Source of the DNA: Leptospira sp. GIMC2001 | GTDB taxonomy: Bacteria > Spirochaetota > Leptospiria > Leptospirales > Leptospiraceae | NCBI RefSeq assembly: GCF_028462125.1 | Contig: NZ_CP115468.1 | Span: 2,659,559-2,723,558 of the forward strand | Direction: 5' to 3' | DNA length: 64,000 bases | Shown here: piece after piece, positions 20,570 through 30,278 of the stretch | Numbering within the stretch: position 1 is the first letter of the stretch | Layout: each line of letters starts with the position of its first letter | Made by a program: the position numbers and the translations under genes | Notes under the pieces: generated by a model | Seen by the model: the letters and a program-made list of their open reading frames with translations, nothing else | Database searches by the model: none | What the model was told of the DNA's origin: nothing

Positions 20570-22093
20570 TCATCTCCCTTTATATACTTTCCATTCATCC
20601 GAATCTATTTTTTTCTGGAAAATCATTTTCCTAGATACAGTTTGCGGATTGGATTTCTGGTCGGCTGCCAATTCGGTATCAGAACCCAATTCTATTCCAG
20701 AAACCAAGTCAAATTTTGATCCTTTATTCAGTCTCAAATTTTTATTCTGAACTACGAGAATCTCATCTTCTTCATCTAATATTTTACCGAATTCCGAATA
20801 AAGTAAATACCCACCTTCAACCAAAAGATTGTTTGCTCCAAGGTCCGCAAGATCTTTGCAAATATAATCTGCCCATTGGATACTAGGAAGGTGCTGAATT
20901 CTAACATTAGAAATTGATAATATGGAATCTTGCAATGATTGATCGATCTGCCGACTTGCGTTATTTGGATCGGTCTCAATCAAATTTCCGTGGGAGTCTC
21001 CGAATTCTATCAAATCTGGATCGTTCTTATTAAGATCGCCTGAATCAAAAACGGTAGCTTGATTGCTGGATTGTCTCTCTGGTAAAATATAAAATACTAT
21101 CTTTGTTTTATGATTGTAGAGTTCTTGTAAAACTTTTTGCTTATGAATAAAATCCTTGGAAAGAATTTGATTCTTAGCTATTACAAAGGCTCGAATCGGT
21201 TGGTATTCAATGATATTTTCTCTATGATGCGTTTGGATATCTTGATCGAGTGAAAAATTCATAATTGACTCCCAGAACAAAACATCTGGATTCTCGTTGT
21301 TCAATTTTGATTTCGAATTATCAGCTTTCATATATTCTGGAATTCGAAAATTCAATGAAGGATTGTCAATTTCTGTAGTTTTAGGTCCTACAATGATTGC
21401 ATCAACTTTAGCTCGTAGCATCGACAAATATACATTAGATGACTGATTGGAAACTGAAAGTCTTTCTGCGGGCTCAGTTGAATAAAAACCGTCTGCCGAA
21501 ATTGCGGATTTTATAATTATTTTCGGCCGATTTTTTCTGATTCTTTTAAAGAATCCAGCTAGGAAAGCCTGCCCGACAAGTTGCAATTCTGTGGAGATGG
21601 CAAATGCGATTCCTGATTGAGAATAGATCTTGTTATCACGTTGTGATTCAACGATTGGATTGGGATCAAGCGATCCCACAAATACATTTCTTGGTTTCTT
21701 GCTAATAATCAGATCTCGGCAAGGAGGAGTTCTTCCAGTATGCGAACAAGGCTCAAGTGTAACGTATACATCATGCTCTAAGTTTGTATTAGCCGAGGGA
21801 TCACTATTGGAAATATTTTTTTGATTCGTAAATTGAATTGTAGATGGATCTGCATTGTCATCCGCAATTTGATCAGCAAACTGTTCTATATAGTGATTAA
21901 TCTTTAGATTTTTTTCTAAATTAGCGTAGGCTTCTCGCTCTGCATGATTGCCACCAATAACTTGGGTAAATCCTGTTGCAAGAATATCATTATTGGAATT
22001 TGATATAACGCAAGCAACAGGCGGATTGGGAGATGAGAATCCTAATGCAAGGTAGGAAGCTCGGACGATTGCTTCAAGAATCGACTCGTCCAA
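20570..22093 (-). CDS. ribD: Bifunctional riboflavin deaminase/reductase RibD with insertions
   Basis: The N-terminal deaminase has the zinc site GGNHAERE (His50, Glu52) and EPCSHTGRTPPC (Cys116, Cys125); the C-terminal half is the pyrimidine reductase (SAISADGFYS, VDAIIVGPKTTEIDNPSL, LLVEGG). It converts the GTP cyclohydrolase product in two steps. At 507 residues it is 100-150 longer than usual. Extra Asn/Asp/Ser-rich sequence sits at residues 61-107, splitting the deaminase zinc motifs, and again in the reductase domain, where runs such as SGDLNKNDPDLIEFGDSHGN appear. Catalytic residues look intact. It starts 11 bases after secF stops and overlaps ribE by four bases if the upstream ribE ATG is used. 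Confidence 0.94.
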   Translation of the reverse strand: MDESILEAIVRASYLALGFSSPNPPVACVISNSNNDILATGFTQVIGGNHAEREAYANLEKNLKINHYIEQFADQIADDNADPSTIQFTNQKNISNSDPSANTNLEHDVYVTLEPCSHTGRTPPCRDLIISKKPRNVFVGSLDPNPIVESQRDNKIYSQSGIAFAISTELQLVGQAFLAGFFKRIRKNRPKIIIKSAISADGFYSTEPAERLSVSNQSSNVYLSMLRAKVDAIIVGPKTTEIDNPSLNFRIPEYMKADNSKSKLNNENPDVLFWESIMNFSLDQDIQTHHRENIIEYQPIRAFVIAKNQILSKDFIHKQKVLQELYNHKTKIVFYILPERQSSNQATVFDSGDLNKNDPDLIEFGDSHGNLIETDPNNASRQIDQSLQDSILSISNVRIQHLPSIQWADYICKDLADLGANNLLVEGGYLLYSEFGKILDEEDEILVVQNKNLRLNKGSKFDLVSGIELGSDTELAADQKSNPQTVSRKMIFQKKIDSDEWKVYKGR

Positions 22094-22104
22094 GCTAATA
22101 TCAA

Positions 22105-23040
22105 CTAAGCAGTTGCTCGTTTTTTTCGATTTTTCATGAATGTATCAAACATTTCCATGACTGGTGCTGCGATAAAAATCGAAGAGTAGGTTCCGACAAT
22201 CACACCGAAAACCAGAACATAAGCAAAGTCATACAACTCTACCGCTCCACCGACGATCAAAGCAACCACTGAAATCAATGTAGCAAAAGATGTATTGATC
22301 GTTCGACCCAGTGTCTGGTAGATGGATCCGTTTATCACTGGAGCCATTGCCATGTCAGGATTGTTTAATGTATTTTCACGGATTCTATCAAAAATCACAA
22401 TTGTATCGTTGATTGAATAACCAAGCAAAGTCAAAATTGCTGCAATCAATGGAACGCTTGGCTTGATCTGAAAAGCACCTATCATTGCCAATGTGATAGC
22501 AAGATCATGCAATAGAGCAAGGGATGCGCCCACGCTAAATTTGATAAATCGAAATCGAAAGGTGAGATAACCTGCCATTACAATCAATGTCCAGAATATC
22601 AAAGAAATTCCTGTTTCAGTTAACTCACCACCAACTACAGCACCCACTTGATCAGCACTGAGTATATCACCATTTTTGAGATTGAAATCAAGGATAACCT
22701 GATTCATAAAATCTTGAAGCGCTGATCCTTCCGTCTGCTTGGCTATTTTTCTTTTGGTTATGAATTCATCTAACACACTCAAAGCCATATCCATCTGCCA
22801 GATATTCTTATCCTTATCCAATTGAATAAGAACAGCCTCAATTTTTTTCTCAGTAAAATATGCGTTCAATCTGTCACGAGAAATGGATTCAGGAAATTGG
22901 ATCGTCGTACGAATTCCACCATTGAAATCTAAAGAATTTGCAAATCCTCCATGGACTCCATAAGTTACTGCAAAACCAGCAATGATGAACGCGAGAGAAA
23001 TGGTTAAAGTGAAATATTTGTATTTGATAAAATCCATCAT
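22105..23040 (-). CDS. secF: Protein translocase subunit SecF
   Basis: RND-type partner of SecD that uses the proton gradient to help pull exported proteins through SecYEG. An N-terminal helix is followed by a periplasmic domain beginning SLDFNGGIRTTIQF, then five C-terminal helices with the conserved LTLLGYSINDTIVIFDRIREN segment. At 311 residues it is full length. The start overlaps the secD stop by one base (TAATG). Confidence 0.97.
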   Translation of the reverse strand: MMDFIKYKYFTLTISLAFIIAGFAVTYGVHGGFANSLDFNGGIRTTIQFPESISRDRLNAYFTEKKIEAVLIQLDKDKNIWQMDMALSVLDEFITKRKIAKQTEGSALQDFMNQVILDFNLKNGDILSADQVGAVVGGELTETGISLIFWTLIVMAGYLTFRFRFIKFSVGASLALLHDLAITLAMIGAFQIKPSVPLIAAILTLLGYSINDTIVIFDRIRENTLNNPDMAMAPVINGSIYQTLGRTINTSFATLISVVALIVGGAVELYDFAYVLVFGVIVGTYSSIFIAAPVMEMFDTFMKNRKKRATA

Positions 23041-24971
23041 TAGTTTGCCTCTTTCTTTTTATTGAATAGATTGAATCCAAGCCTTAACTTGGATACACCT
23101 AACTCATTGACTGAGAGTTCCATAAGTATCCGGCTCACAACTAAAGATGTGAAAAGGGAAGTTATGATACCCCAACATAAAGTAATCGCAAATCCTTTGA
23201 TCGGACCATTACCAAGTCTGATCATCAAAATACCAGAAATCAATGTGGTTACGTTTGCATCTATAATTGTCCAGAAAGCATTCTCAAAACCGCGAGAAAC
23301 TGCTTGAGTGATATGTTTGCCTGCATCCAATTCTTCCCGAATTCTTTCGTAGATAATCACGTTTGCATCTACCGCCATACCGACCGTCAGAATGATACCA
23401 GCAAATCCAGGAAGCGTTAGTGTAAAATCCATCAAGCTCAAAAGTGCCATGAGGATAGTAACGTTTACCAATAGTGTAACATCTGCGATAAATCCAGCCA
23501 ATCCGTAGTAGAATATCATATAGAACATCACAAGAATGAAACCAATAACTACCGATTTGATACCAACTTTGATTGACTCAAGACCTAAAGTAGGTCCGAT
23601 GAATCTCATCTCAAGAACGGACAATGGGATCGGAAGTGAACCTTCACTGATCACATTGGAGAGTCGCGTTGCCTCTTCTTGATTAAAGCTTCCAGAAATT
23701 TCAGCTCGTCCACCAGCAATTGGGTCATTGATTGTCGGATTCGATACGACTTTATCTCCCCATACAATTGCTAAATTCCGACCACGATTCTGCGATGTTA
23801 ATTCAAAAAATCGATCTGCTCCTTGTGGAGTTAAAGAAAACGACACAGTCCAAGCTAAACTATTTGGATTGTAAGCTGGTTGTGCGTTCGTTAAATCGTT
23901 GCCCGATAGAGCAATAGATCTCTCAAGAACGATAAAAGATCTTGGTAAAAGAGGTGATGTGGAATTCGCACCCCTTGCCCATAGAGTAAATAATTTATAT
24001 CTATCAGTTGGGATATTGTATTTCTTTTCCAAACTTTGTATGAACCGGTCTTGGGCATCTTTACCAAGTCGATTCTTAACAATATTCTGTAATTTGACAA
24101 TATCGGTTTCTTCCTTTTTGCCTGCTTCAAGAAGTCTTCTCTCTTCGGCAGCAATTTTGCTTCCGAGATCCGATGATGCCGGTTCTTCCAATCTGTATTC
24201 AACTGTTTCTGTAGATTGCAAAATTTCCAAGATCCGAGCGGAATTGGTAACTCCAGGAAGTGATACTTCAACGGATTCCGATTCAGATTGGATACGAACT
24301 TGTGGCTCGGTAAGATTCTGATTCGTAAGTCTATTGTCTATAATCGTTTTAGCTTTTTCTAATTCGATCTGCTTACGAAAAGGTGTAAGTTCAAATCTAG
24401 ATTCGATCTCTTCCAATTTATCAATTGCTTCTTTTCTCTCATCTTCTGTGAGTGTTAGATCATTCTTTTTTGCATTTAGGTCGGAAATTTCTTTAGAATA
24501 GATATCTCTTAATTTTGAAACGTAAATATCAAAATCACCCTTAAGCACGACTCTCATTCCACCTTGTAAGTCCAAACCAAACTTGATTGCAAGAGGTTTA
24601 CCTGACTTAATCCAATTCTCAATGAGTGTTGGCACCAAATGGTTCTTAGATTCCCAAATCAGTTCTGAATTTTCTTGAGATATCTGGTTGATCTTCGCGG
24701 ATGTGATGAACCTTCCGCTTACTTTGAAAATCTCTTCGCCTTTGTATTCAGTAGGTTTCGGCGAGATCGTCCATTCCTTTTCAGGATCATAATCTTTGAA
24801 CCATCGATCTTCGAACTCGCTTAAGATTCGGATCTGTTGTTCTTGGGTCTGCTCTTTGAATTCTGGACGAACAGCTAATTCCAATTCTCTCTCACCAAAC
24901 GATGGATAGAGGACAAGAATAGCTGCAACTACTGCCAGGACGGGAATGATGGATGCTTGGCGAGACTTCAA
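23040..24971 (-). CDS. secD: Protein translocase subunit SecD
   Basis: Inner-membrane RND protein of the SecDF-YajC complex. It shows an N-terminal helix, the signature KFGLDLQGGMRVVL at the start of the periplasmic P1 domain, a long periplasmic region with a helical insertion (about residues 160-220, ISDLNAKKNDLTLTEDERKE), and the C-terminal membrane block with ILTVGMAVDANVIIYERIRE carrying the proton-relay Asp. At 643 residues it is longer than E. coli SecD, mainly because of that insertion, which is common in spirochaetes and related groups. It follows the Thr/Lys-rich gene by 28 bases. Confidence 0.97.
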   Translation of the reverse strand: MKSRQASIIPVLAVVAAILVLYPSFGERELELAVRPEFKEQTQEQQIRILSEFEDRWFKDYDPEKEWTISPKPTEYKGEEIFKVSGRFITSAKINQISQENSELIWESKNHLVPTLIENWIKSGKPLAIKFGLDLQGGMRVVLKGDFDIYVSKLRDIYSKEISDLNAKKNDLTLTEDERKEAIDKLEEIESRFELTPFRKQIELEKAKTIIDNRLTNQNLTEPQVRIQSESESVEVSLPGVTNSARILEILQSTETVEYRLEEPASSDLGSKIAAEERRLLEAGKKEETDIVKLQNIVKNRLGKDAQDRFIQSLEKKYNIPTDRYKLFTLWARGANSTSPLLPRSFIVLERSIALSGNDLTNAQPAYNPNSLAWTVSFSLTPQGADRFFELTSQNRGRNLAIVWGDKVVSNPTINDPIAGGRAEISGSFNQEEATRLSNVISEGSLPIPLSVLEMRFIGPTLGLESIKVGIKSVVIGFILVMFYMIFYYGLAGFIADVTLLVNVTILMALLSLMDFTLTLPGFAGIILTVGMAVDANVIIYERIREELDAGKHITQAVSRGFENAFWTIIDANVTTLISGILMIRLGNGPIKGFAITLCWGIITSLFTSLVVSRILMELSVNELGVSKLRLGFNLFNKKKEAN

Positions 24972-24999
24972 TTTAAACTCCTAAATTCTAATTAAAAGG

Positions 25000-25725
25000 T
25001 TAGCGTCTCATTCTTCGAATGGTAGGTGTTGACCTACGAGACGAAGAAGAAACTCGGCCGGATCTGAGCCGATAGATTGCGAATATCAAAAGTATTCCAA
25101 AAATGTAAAATGCCTTCTGGTATTTAGATAGAAAGCCTGTAAAAGATTTAAAAATGCTATAATCTCCAGTAACTGTTGGAAGAGGATGAACCACCTGTGC
25201 ATCAGCGGACTTTTCCTTACCTTCATCTACAGGTAGACTTTCTGGAGTTACGTTTGCTGCAAAACCAGGAAGATAATCGGGCTCCATAGCAAGAGGTTCG
25301 TCTACCCAAATTCCTTCATCTAAACCCGCCTCTTCTTGTGGCTCTATCTCTGATGATTTCGTAGATAGCTTTGGATCAGGAGAAGTCGTTGTAGATTTCG
25401 AAGTGGTAGAACTTGGGCTTGTGAGCGATGTCGTCGGTGCTACCGTTGTCGCCTTCTTCGTTGTGGTCGGAGTAACGGTTGTCTTCTTGGTAGCAGTCTT
25501 AGTTGTCGACTTCGTTTGTGTTTTCTGCGTGGATTTGGTTGATGTCTTAGTTGGTTCTGTCTTCGATGTAGGCTCCACTTTTGTTGGAGCTTTCTCAACA
25601 GGGACTTGAATGTTCTCAACCTTATCCAAAAAATCCAAGTTATCCACAGATTCCTGAGCGAACACAGATAGACTGATGAAAAGCAAAGGAAGAATGATTG
25701 AACTTGAATTCAGAAGACGAGACAT
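25000..25725 (-). CDS. Thr/Lys/Ser-rich exported membrane-anchored protein in the sec operon
   Basis: A 241-residue protein that I do not recognise as a family. Residues 1-24 look like a signal peptide (LLFISLSVFAQ). Residues 45-130 are almost wholly Thr, Lys, Ser and Pro in short repeats (TKSTQKTQTKSTTKTATKKT). A moderately acidic region follows, then one strong transmembrane segment near the C-terminus (YIFGILLIFAIYRL) and a basic, Ser/Arg-rich tail ending RRMRR. The topology predicted is periplasmic domain outside, tail in the cytoplasm. It sits between yajC (6 bases) and secD (28 bases), so it is probably co-expressed with the Sec ancillary complex. The tail could bind ribosomes or membrane lipids; that is a guess. 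Confidence 0.8.
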   Translation of the reverse strand: MSRLLNSSSIILPLLFISLSVFAQESVDNLDFLDKVENIQVPVEKAPTKVEPTSKTEPTKTSTKSTQKTQTKSTTKTATKKTTVTPTTTKKATTVAPTTSLTSPSSTTSKSTTTSPDPKLSTKSSEIEPQEEAGLDEGIWVDEPLAMEPDYLPGFAANVTPESLPVDEGKEKSADAQVVHPLPTVTGDYSIFKSFTGFLSKYQKAFYIFGILLIFAIYRLRSGRVSSSSRRSTPTIRRMRR

Positions 25726-25731
25726 GAAATT

Positions 25732-26055
25732 CTAAGTATTCTCTTTTTTCGAAGTAACAGAATTGAGGCTAAAAGTCACGCTTGTGTTCGGAGCGATTGC
25801 AAGAACTACCGTCTGGTCAGCCTCTCTAACTTCCGTTACCTTTCCATGAATTCCGCTAGTTGTAATTACGTTATCACCCTTATTGAGGGAGGCGATCATT
25901 TCTTTTCTTTTCTTTTCTTCGTTTCTTTGTGGGCGAATGACTAGAAAGTACATGACCACAAGCATAACGGGAATGAGAAGTAAAGTGCCGAATGGAGAAC
26001 CACCCTCTTTGCCTGCTTGGGCGAGGGTGAAATGGATTGTTTCAAATATATGCAT
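25732..26055 (-). CDS. yajC: Preprotein translocase subunit YajC
   Basis: A single N-terminal membrane helix (FGTLLLIPVMLVVMYFLVIRPQ) followed by the YajC signature RPQRNEEKKRKEMIASLNKGDNV and ITTSGIHGKV. It is a small accessory of SecDF; 107 residues is typical. The start lies 2 bases downstream of the trpD stop, giving unbroken same-strand order with secD and secF. Confidence 0.95.
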   Translation of the reverse strand: MHIFETIHFTLAQAGKEGGSPFGTLLLIPVMLVVMYFLVIRPQRNEEKKRKEMIASLNKGDNVITTSGIHGKVTEVREADQTVVLAIAPNTSVTFSLNSVTSKKENT

Positions 26056-26057
26056 AC

Positions 26058-27074
26058 CTAATTGAAAAGCAAATTCTCTCTTGCGAATTGAGCAACCTTT
26101 TTATTTAAAATCTGCTGAATTGCCATTTTATAACCGTTTTCAATGGATTCCACCCGGTCTAGAATCCATAAAGCGACTCCCGCATTCAGTGCGACTAAAT
26201 GTGCACCAGATGTATCTTCACCATTGATTACATTTTTTGAAAGTTCAAGTGCTTTCTCAGGTGACGAAACGTACACTTCGCCCGGATTCAATGGCTTCGA
26301 AATTTTTAAAATTGTTGGATCAAAATGTCCTTCGATCAATTTATTATTTCGAATCACCATATAATCTGTTGGGGCAAATATAGAAAATTCATCTAAACCA
26401 TCAATTGAATGGCAGACAACACCTGCAACGATTCCCAATTCCTTTAGTGCAAAAGCAACTCGCTCAATCCAATCTTTGGAGAAAACTCCAATGATCTGAT
26501 GAGTTGGTTTAAAAGGATTGGATAGAGGTCCAATCAAATTAAAGAAACTTCTAAAACCTAGTTCCTTTCGGACATTTGCGGCAAACTTCATCGCAGGATG
26601 CCAAGCAGGTGCAAATAAAAATGTAAATCCTGCAGAAATAAATCTATCCTCAACTTCTGAATGACTCAACTCTAAAGACAATCCAAGAGCCGACAATAAA
26701 TCACTAGAGCCGGATACAGATGATACGGATCTATTGCCATGCTTTGCAACTTTTACACCAAGTGAAGATAAGGTGAGAGCGGACAGAGTGGACACATTGA
26801 TACTACCCTTACCATCTCCTCCAGTTCCGCATGTATCCAAAACTGGAAAATCCCATGGTGCAGATTTGGGTGCAACAGCTGCTTTGCGCATGGCTTGTGC
26901 AAACCCGAGTATTTCTTCACCCGTTTCACCCTTTACCTTGAGTGCAGTTATAAAAGAGGCCAAAACAATTTCCGATACTTCCCCTTTCATAACAAATCCA
27001 AGAAAGGATCTTGCTTCGTCTCGATTTAGATTCTGACCTGTTGTAACTTTATGAAGTATGTCGATTGCCTGCAT
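26058..27074 (-). CDS. trpD: Anthranilate phosphoribosyltransferase
   Basis: Transfers phosphoribose from PRPP to anthranilate in tryptophan synthesis. The PRPP/Mg site is DTCGTGGDGKGSINVST and the substrate loop is KHGNRSVSSVSGSSDLLSALG; FLFAPAWHPAMKF and FFNLIGPLSNP complete the family pattern. At 338 residues it is full length. It stands away from other trp genes, inserted between pgsA and yajC, with its start overlapping the pgsA 3' end by 26 bases. Confidence 0.96.
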   Translation of the reverse strand: MQAIDILHKVTTGQNLNRDEARSFLGFVMKGEVSEIVLASFITALKVKGETGEEILGFAQAMRKAAVAPKSAPWDFPVLDTCGTGGDGKGSINVSTLSALTLSSLGVKVAKHGNRSVSSVSGSSDLLSALGLSLELSHSEVEDRFISAGFTFLFAPAWHPAMKFAANVRKELGFRSFFNLIGPLSNPFKPTHQIIGVFSKDWIERVAFALKELGIVAGVVCHSIDGLDEFSIFAPTDYMVIRNNKLIEGHFDPTILKISKPLNPGEVYVSSPEKALELSKNVINGEDTSGAHLVALNAGVALWILDRVESIENGYKMAIQQILNKKVAQFARENLLFN

Positions 27075-27810
27075 GTCTCCCCCTAAATGCGATATAGATA
27101 TTGCGCGGTCGAAGTAGTCGAAAATTAGAAATCAGATATCGAATCCCAGACCATAGAGTTATAATCGTAGTGAGTAGCATTCCGTAATAAGGAAGAAAGC
27201 TCGCAATTCGATTCATAATTTGTTGAAGACTTAAGTCTGGTTTATTATTCCAATCATCAATAAATTGCGCAAAATTAGTCGAAGCAATCTCAAAAGTTGT
27301 TAATCCTTCCGCTCCTTGCATATCATACAATTCATTGATAAGAGCTCGCCTTTTGCCCGAGATCAGCATAAAAATCACAAGGATAATTAGGATTGTACCC
27401 ATTTGAAAGGTGGTCTTGATCTTACCCATTCTTGTTGTGCGTAAGGAGAACCCTTCTCGGATCGCAAGCCAACGAAGAAAGGTTATTAGAATATCACGAA
27501 ATACGATTACTAGAACCATCCAAAGTTCTATCTGATTATTCAGAAATAGGAAAGCAGTAAATGATCCAATCACTAGAAATTTGTCAGCTAAGGGATCTAA
27601 GAATTTTCCAAGTTCAGTCTCTTGGTTCCACTTGCGAGCTAGATATCCATCCACCAAATCAGTAATAGATGCAATGGCAAAAATCACAAAAGCCCATACT
27701 TGATAAATTAGCTCGCTACGAAATAAAAAATATATAAACACAGGAAGTGATAATACACGTAGCCCAGTAAGAATATTTGGTAGATTGAAATTCTTACGTA
27801 AGTCTTCCAT
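27049..27810 (-). CDS. pgsA: CDP-alcohol phosphatidyltransferase, PgsA type
   Basis: Integral membrane enzyme that condenses CDP-diacylglycerol with glycerol-3-phosphate to give phosphatidylglycerophosphate. The full CDP-alcohol motif D-x2-D-G-x2-A-R-x8-G-x3-D-x3-D is present in DLVDGYLARKWNQETELGKF followed by LDPLADK. At 253 residues it is somewhat longer than the usual 180-200, because a loop of about 50 residues (ALINELYDMQGAEGLTTFE...) enters between later helices and a basic tail is added. Other CDP-alcohol transferases share the motif, but PgsA is the best fit. It overlaps trpD and lies 1 base from rimO. Confidence 0.88.
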   Translation of the reverse strand: MEDLRKNFNLPNILTGLRVLSLPVFIYFLFRSELIYQVWAFVIFAIASITDLVDGYLARKWNQETELGKFLDPLADKFLVIGSFTAFLFLNNQIELWMVLVIVFRDILITFLRWLAIREGFSLRTTRMGKIKTTFQMGTILIILVIFMLISGKRRALINELYDMQGAEGLTTFEIASTNFAQFIDDWNNKPDLSLQQIMNRIASFLPYYGMLLTTIITLWSGIRYLISNFRLLRPRNIYIAFRGRHAGNRHTS

Positions 27811-27811
27811 T

Positions 27812-29143
27812 CTATTTCTGAACCCAACTTCCGGTCATATCGTATTCCTGAAAAGAATCCACTCGCACATGACCAATATCGCCCACTTTCAAATTATCAT
27901 CTTCGACAAACACAACTTCATCGATTTCGGGCGCATCTTGGTATCGACGAACTACCCATATTCCATCTTCGGCTTTCTCATCAACAATAGCAGGATAGAT
28001 CTTACCCAATCTTTGCGCATGAATATCTTTTAGATTTTCCAGATGAAGGTCGCGAACCATATTGACTCGTTTAGCAATTTCTCTATCGCTCGGTTTGCCC
28101 TTTAGATCGAGTCCTTTAGTTCCTTCTTGTGGTGAATAAGGAAATAAATTGACTTTCTCGGGTTTTACTTCGCTTATAAATTTCATTACGAGATCTACAT
28201 CTTCTGGTTTTTCGGAAGGAAATCCCATGATAAATGAGGTTCTGATTTCCAAATCAGGCATAACAGATCGAGCTTTATTGTATAAATCTTTGAAAAATTC
28301 ATAATCTCCCGACCTATTCATCGCTTTGAGAACATTGGTCGAAACATGCTGCAAAGGACTTTCTAAATAAGGAGCCAATTTAGTAATCTTGGAAAAATAA
28401 TCTAACAATCGATAGGTTTTTTTGTCAGGATAAAGATATAAAGGACGTAAAATCTCCAAGCCTTCCATATCATTGAGTTTCATTAGAAGATTCGCAAGTT
28501 CTAGTTCGGATTTTTTATAATAGATTGTATCTTGAGATACTAAGCATATTTCTTTGGCACCGGATAGAAGTGCACGTTTTGTTTGTGAGATAATATTTGC
28601 TTCATCCACATCAACAAATTTACCACGAAGACTAGGAATGATACAGAATGCACAGCCTCGATTGCATCCATCAGAAATTTTGACATAAGAATAGGGTTTA
28701 GAGAAATTCTCAATCGAGGGATCATACTTCATCCGCTCTAAAAGGTCACGATTGAATTCTTTGTTATCGGAAAAATCTAGAGGAAAAGCTTCTTTGAGAA
28801 TTTGACCTGCTTCATGATAACGACCTGTCCCGAATAGGAAATCCACTTCGGGCATATCTTCTCGAATGGCTTCAGGGTATCGTTGCGAAAAACATCCTAC
28901 AACGATAAGCTTCTGATCTTTTTGTTTTTTTACTTCGCCTGCTTGAAGAATCGTCTGGATGGTTTCTTCTGTTGCAGACTGAATAAAAGTGCAAGAATTG
29001 ATGAGATGAAAATCACTAGATTCCGGACTCTCTGATGGCACCAATCCTTCCACAAGTAGGGATTGGTGAATTGCACTCGAATCGGCTGTATTTTTTGGAC
29101 AACCCAGAGTCGTAATATAAAATGACCTTCTGGAATTGTCCAA
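27812..29143 (-). CDS. rimO: Ribosomal protein S12 methylthiotransferase RimO
   Basis: Radical-SAM enzyme that adds a methylthio group to an Asp of ribosomal protein S12. The auxiliary cluster cysteines are Cys15 (TLGCPKNTADS), Cys51 and Cys84; the SAM cluster is DGCNRGCAFC (Cys160, 164, 167). A TRAM domain ends the protein. The TLGCPKN start and the 443-residue length favour RimO over MiaB. Only 3 bases separate it from the upstream RodZ-like gene. Confidence 0.95.
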   Translation of the reverse strand: MDNSRRSFYITTLGCPKNTADSSAIHQSLLVEGLVPSESPESSDFHLINSCTFIQSATEETIQTILQAGEVKKQKDQKLIVVGCFSQRYPEAIREDMPEVDFLFGTGRYHEAGQILKEAFPLDFSDNKEFNRDLLERMKYDPSIENFSKPYSYVKISDGCNRGCAFCIIPSLRGKFVDVDEANIISQTKRALLSGAKEICLVSQDTIYYKKSELELANLLMKLNDMEGLEILRPLYLYPDKKTYRLLDYFSKITKLAPYLESPLQHVSTNVLKAMNRSGDYEFFKDLYNKARSVMPDLEIRTSFIMGFPSEKPEDVDLVMKFISEVKPEKVNLFPYSPQEGTKGLDLKGKPSDREIAKRVNMVRDLHLENLKDIHAQRLGKIYPAIVDEKAEDGIWVVRRYQDAPEIDEVVFVEDDNLKVGDIGHVRVDSFQEYDMTGSWVQK

Positions 29144-29146
29144 GAA

Positions 29147-30253
29147 TCATTCTCCTAGTTCTTTGATGACAGATTGAGTACTATCATAAGGATTCTGTGT
29201 TCGGACAAATATTTTTTTGACAAGCTTACCAGGCTTTCCTAATACAACTCGTTCTTTGCCATTTTGTATCATCTCAACTGCACCACCGTCGCCAACTTTA
29301 ACTTCGAGTCGATCTCTTGCTTCTAAAGCTTTGGTCTCACCTGATGCAACAATCCCTCTCTCACCTAACTGACCGTCTATGACAAATTCCACATAGCTAT
29401 TCTTATTGAAGAAAAGGGTAACTTGAATCGGCACATCACCGACTGGCTTGGCATTGACACCTTCACGTTCTTGACCAAGTGTCACAAGAATCTTTGCGGA
29501 CTTCTCAGTTACTGCTTGAGTATAGATTCGAATGTCTCGTCTCAGATTGCCGAGTTCTGGAATTCTAGGATTGAGTATGACTTCTTCGCCAACCATAGTT
29601 TTGAAATAGTAGATCCCTTTTTCTGGGAAAAGATTGAATCCAATCTCAGCTTTATTCTTATCTTCTGTTCTACCTTCTTGAACGGACTTGATAAAGATCT
29701 TACACTGTTGGTTACTTACAGAAAAACTCACACCGCGATCTTCAGTAAGTATAAAAGGAACACTGCTTCCTTCTGGAAGACTCTGATTTACAAATTGTAC
29801 AGTGTTGGGAATTCCGTTCTCTGTGTTATCAACTTTGGGAATATCTTCCGTTAGTTGATCTTCCGAGATTCCTGAGTTATCAGCAAAGCTTAAGTACGCA
29901 ATGTATGCAGCAATCAGAATCAAAACTATAGAGATTCCCGTAACAATCTGATTCTTATCAATATATGTTGTCGTGGTTGGTTTCGTAAGCTCTTCTAGTG
30001 GAGCTTGGGCTTCTTCGATCTGCTCACCTCGATAGAGGTTCATAAGCATTGCATTATCTAACTTGAGATAAGATCCGTAGTTCTTAAGAAAGCCAAGTGC
30101 AAATGTTTCTGCAGGAAACTGGGAATAGTCTTCGGTTTCTAGAGCAACTATATATTTAATGGCGATATTTGTGTCTTTGGATACATCTTTCACGGTAAGC
30201 TTTTTTTCTTCTCGTGCTTCTTTTAGTATCTGACCTACTCTCTTCTGATTCAA
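29147..30253 (-). CDS. RodZ-like HTH/transmembrane cell-shape protein
   Basis: An N-terminal Cro/RodZ-type helix-turn-helix ([20 protein letters not shown] ... [11 protein letters not shown]) is followed by a basic stretch, one membrane helix ([19 protein letters not shown]) and a large periplasmic beta-rich domain, the layout of RodZ, which links MreB to the envelope. I start it at the TTG at 30253, because AGGAG lies 7 bases upstream and homology starts at LNQKRVGQ. The frame runs on to an ATG at 30295, which would overlap lolA by 17 bases and has no ribosome site. It lies between lolA and rimO in the ftsK-to-sec series. Confidence 0.82.
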   Translation of the reverse strand: MNQKRVGQILKEAREEKKLTVKDVSKDTNIAIKYIVALETEDYSQFPAETFALGFLKNYGSYLKLDNAMLMNLYRGEQIEEAQAPLEELTKPTTTTYIDKNQIVTGISIVLILIAAYIAYLSFADNSGISEDQLTEDIPKVDNTENGIPNTVQFVNQSLPEGSSVPFILTEDRGVSFSVSNQQCKIFIKSVQEGRTEDKNKAEIGFNLFPEKGIYYFKTMVGEEVILNPRIPELGNLRRDIRIYTQAVTEKSAKILVTLGQEREGVNAKPVGDVPIQVTLFFNKNSYVEFVIDGQLGERGIVASGETKALEARDRLEVKVGDGGAVEMIQNGKERVVLGKPGKLVKKIFVRTQNPYDSTQSVIKELGE

Positions 30254-30278
30254 TGTTGTTCTCCTAGTCTTGTCTATC

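Noticed and set aside
25403..25609. Val-rich open frame on the plus strand
   Set aside because: It is the complement of the Thr/Lys-rich repeat in the sec-operon gene; the composition explains the long frame.
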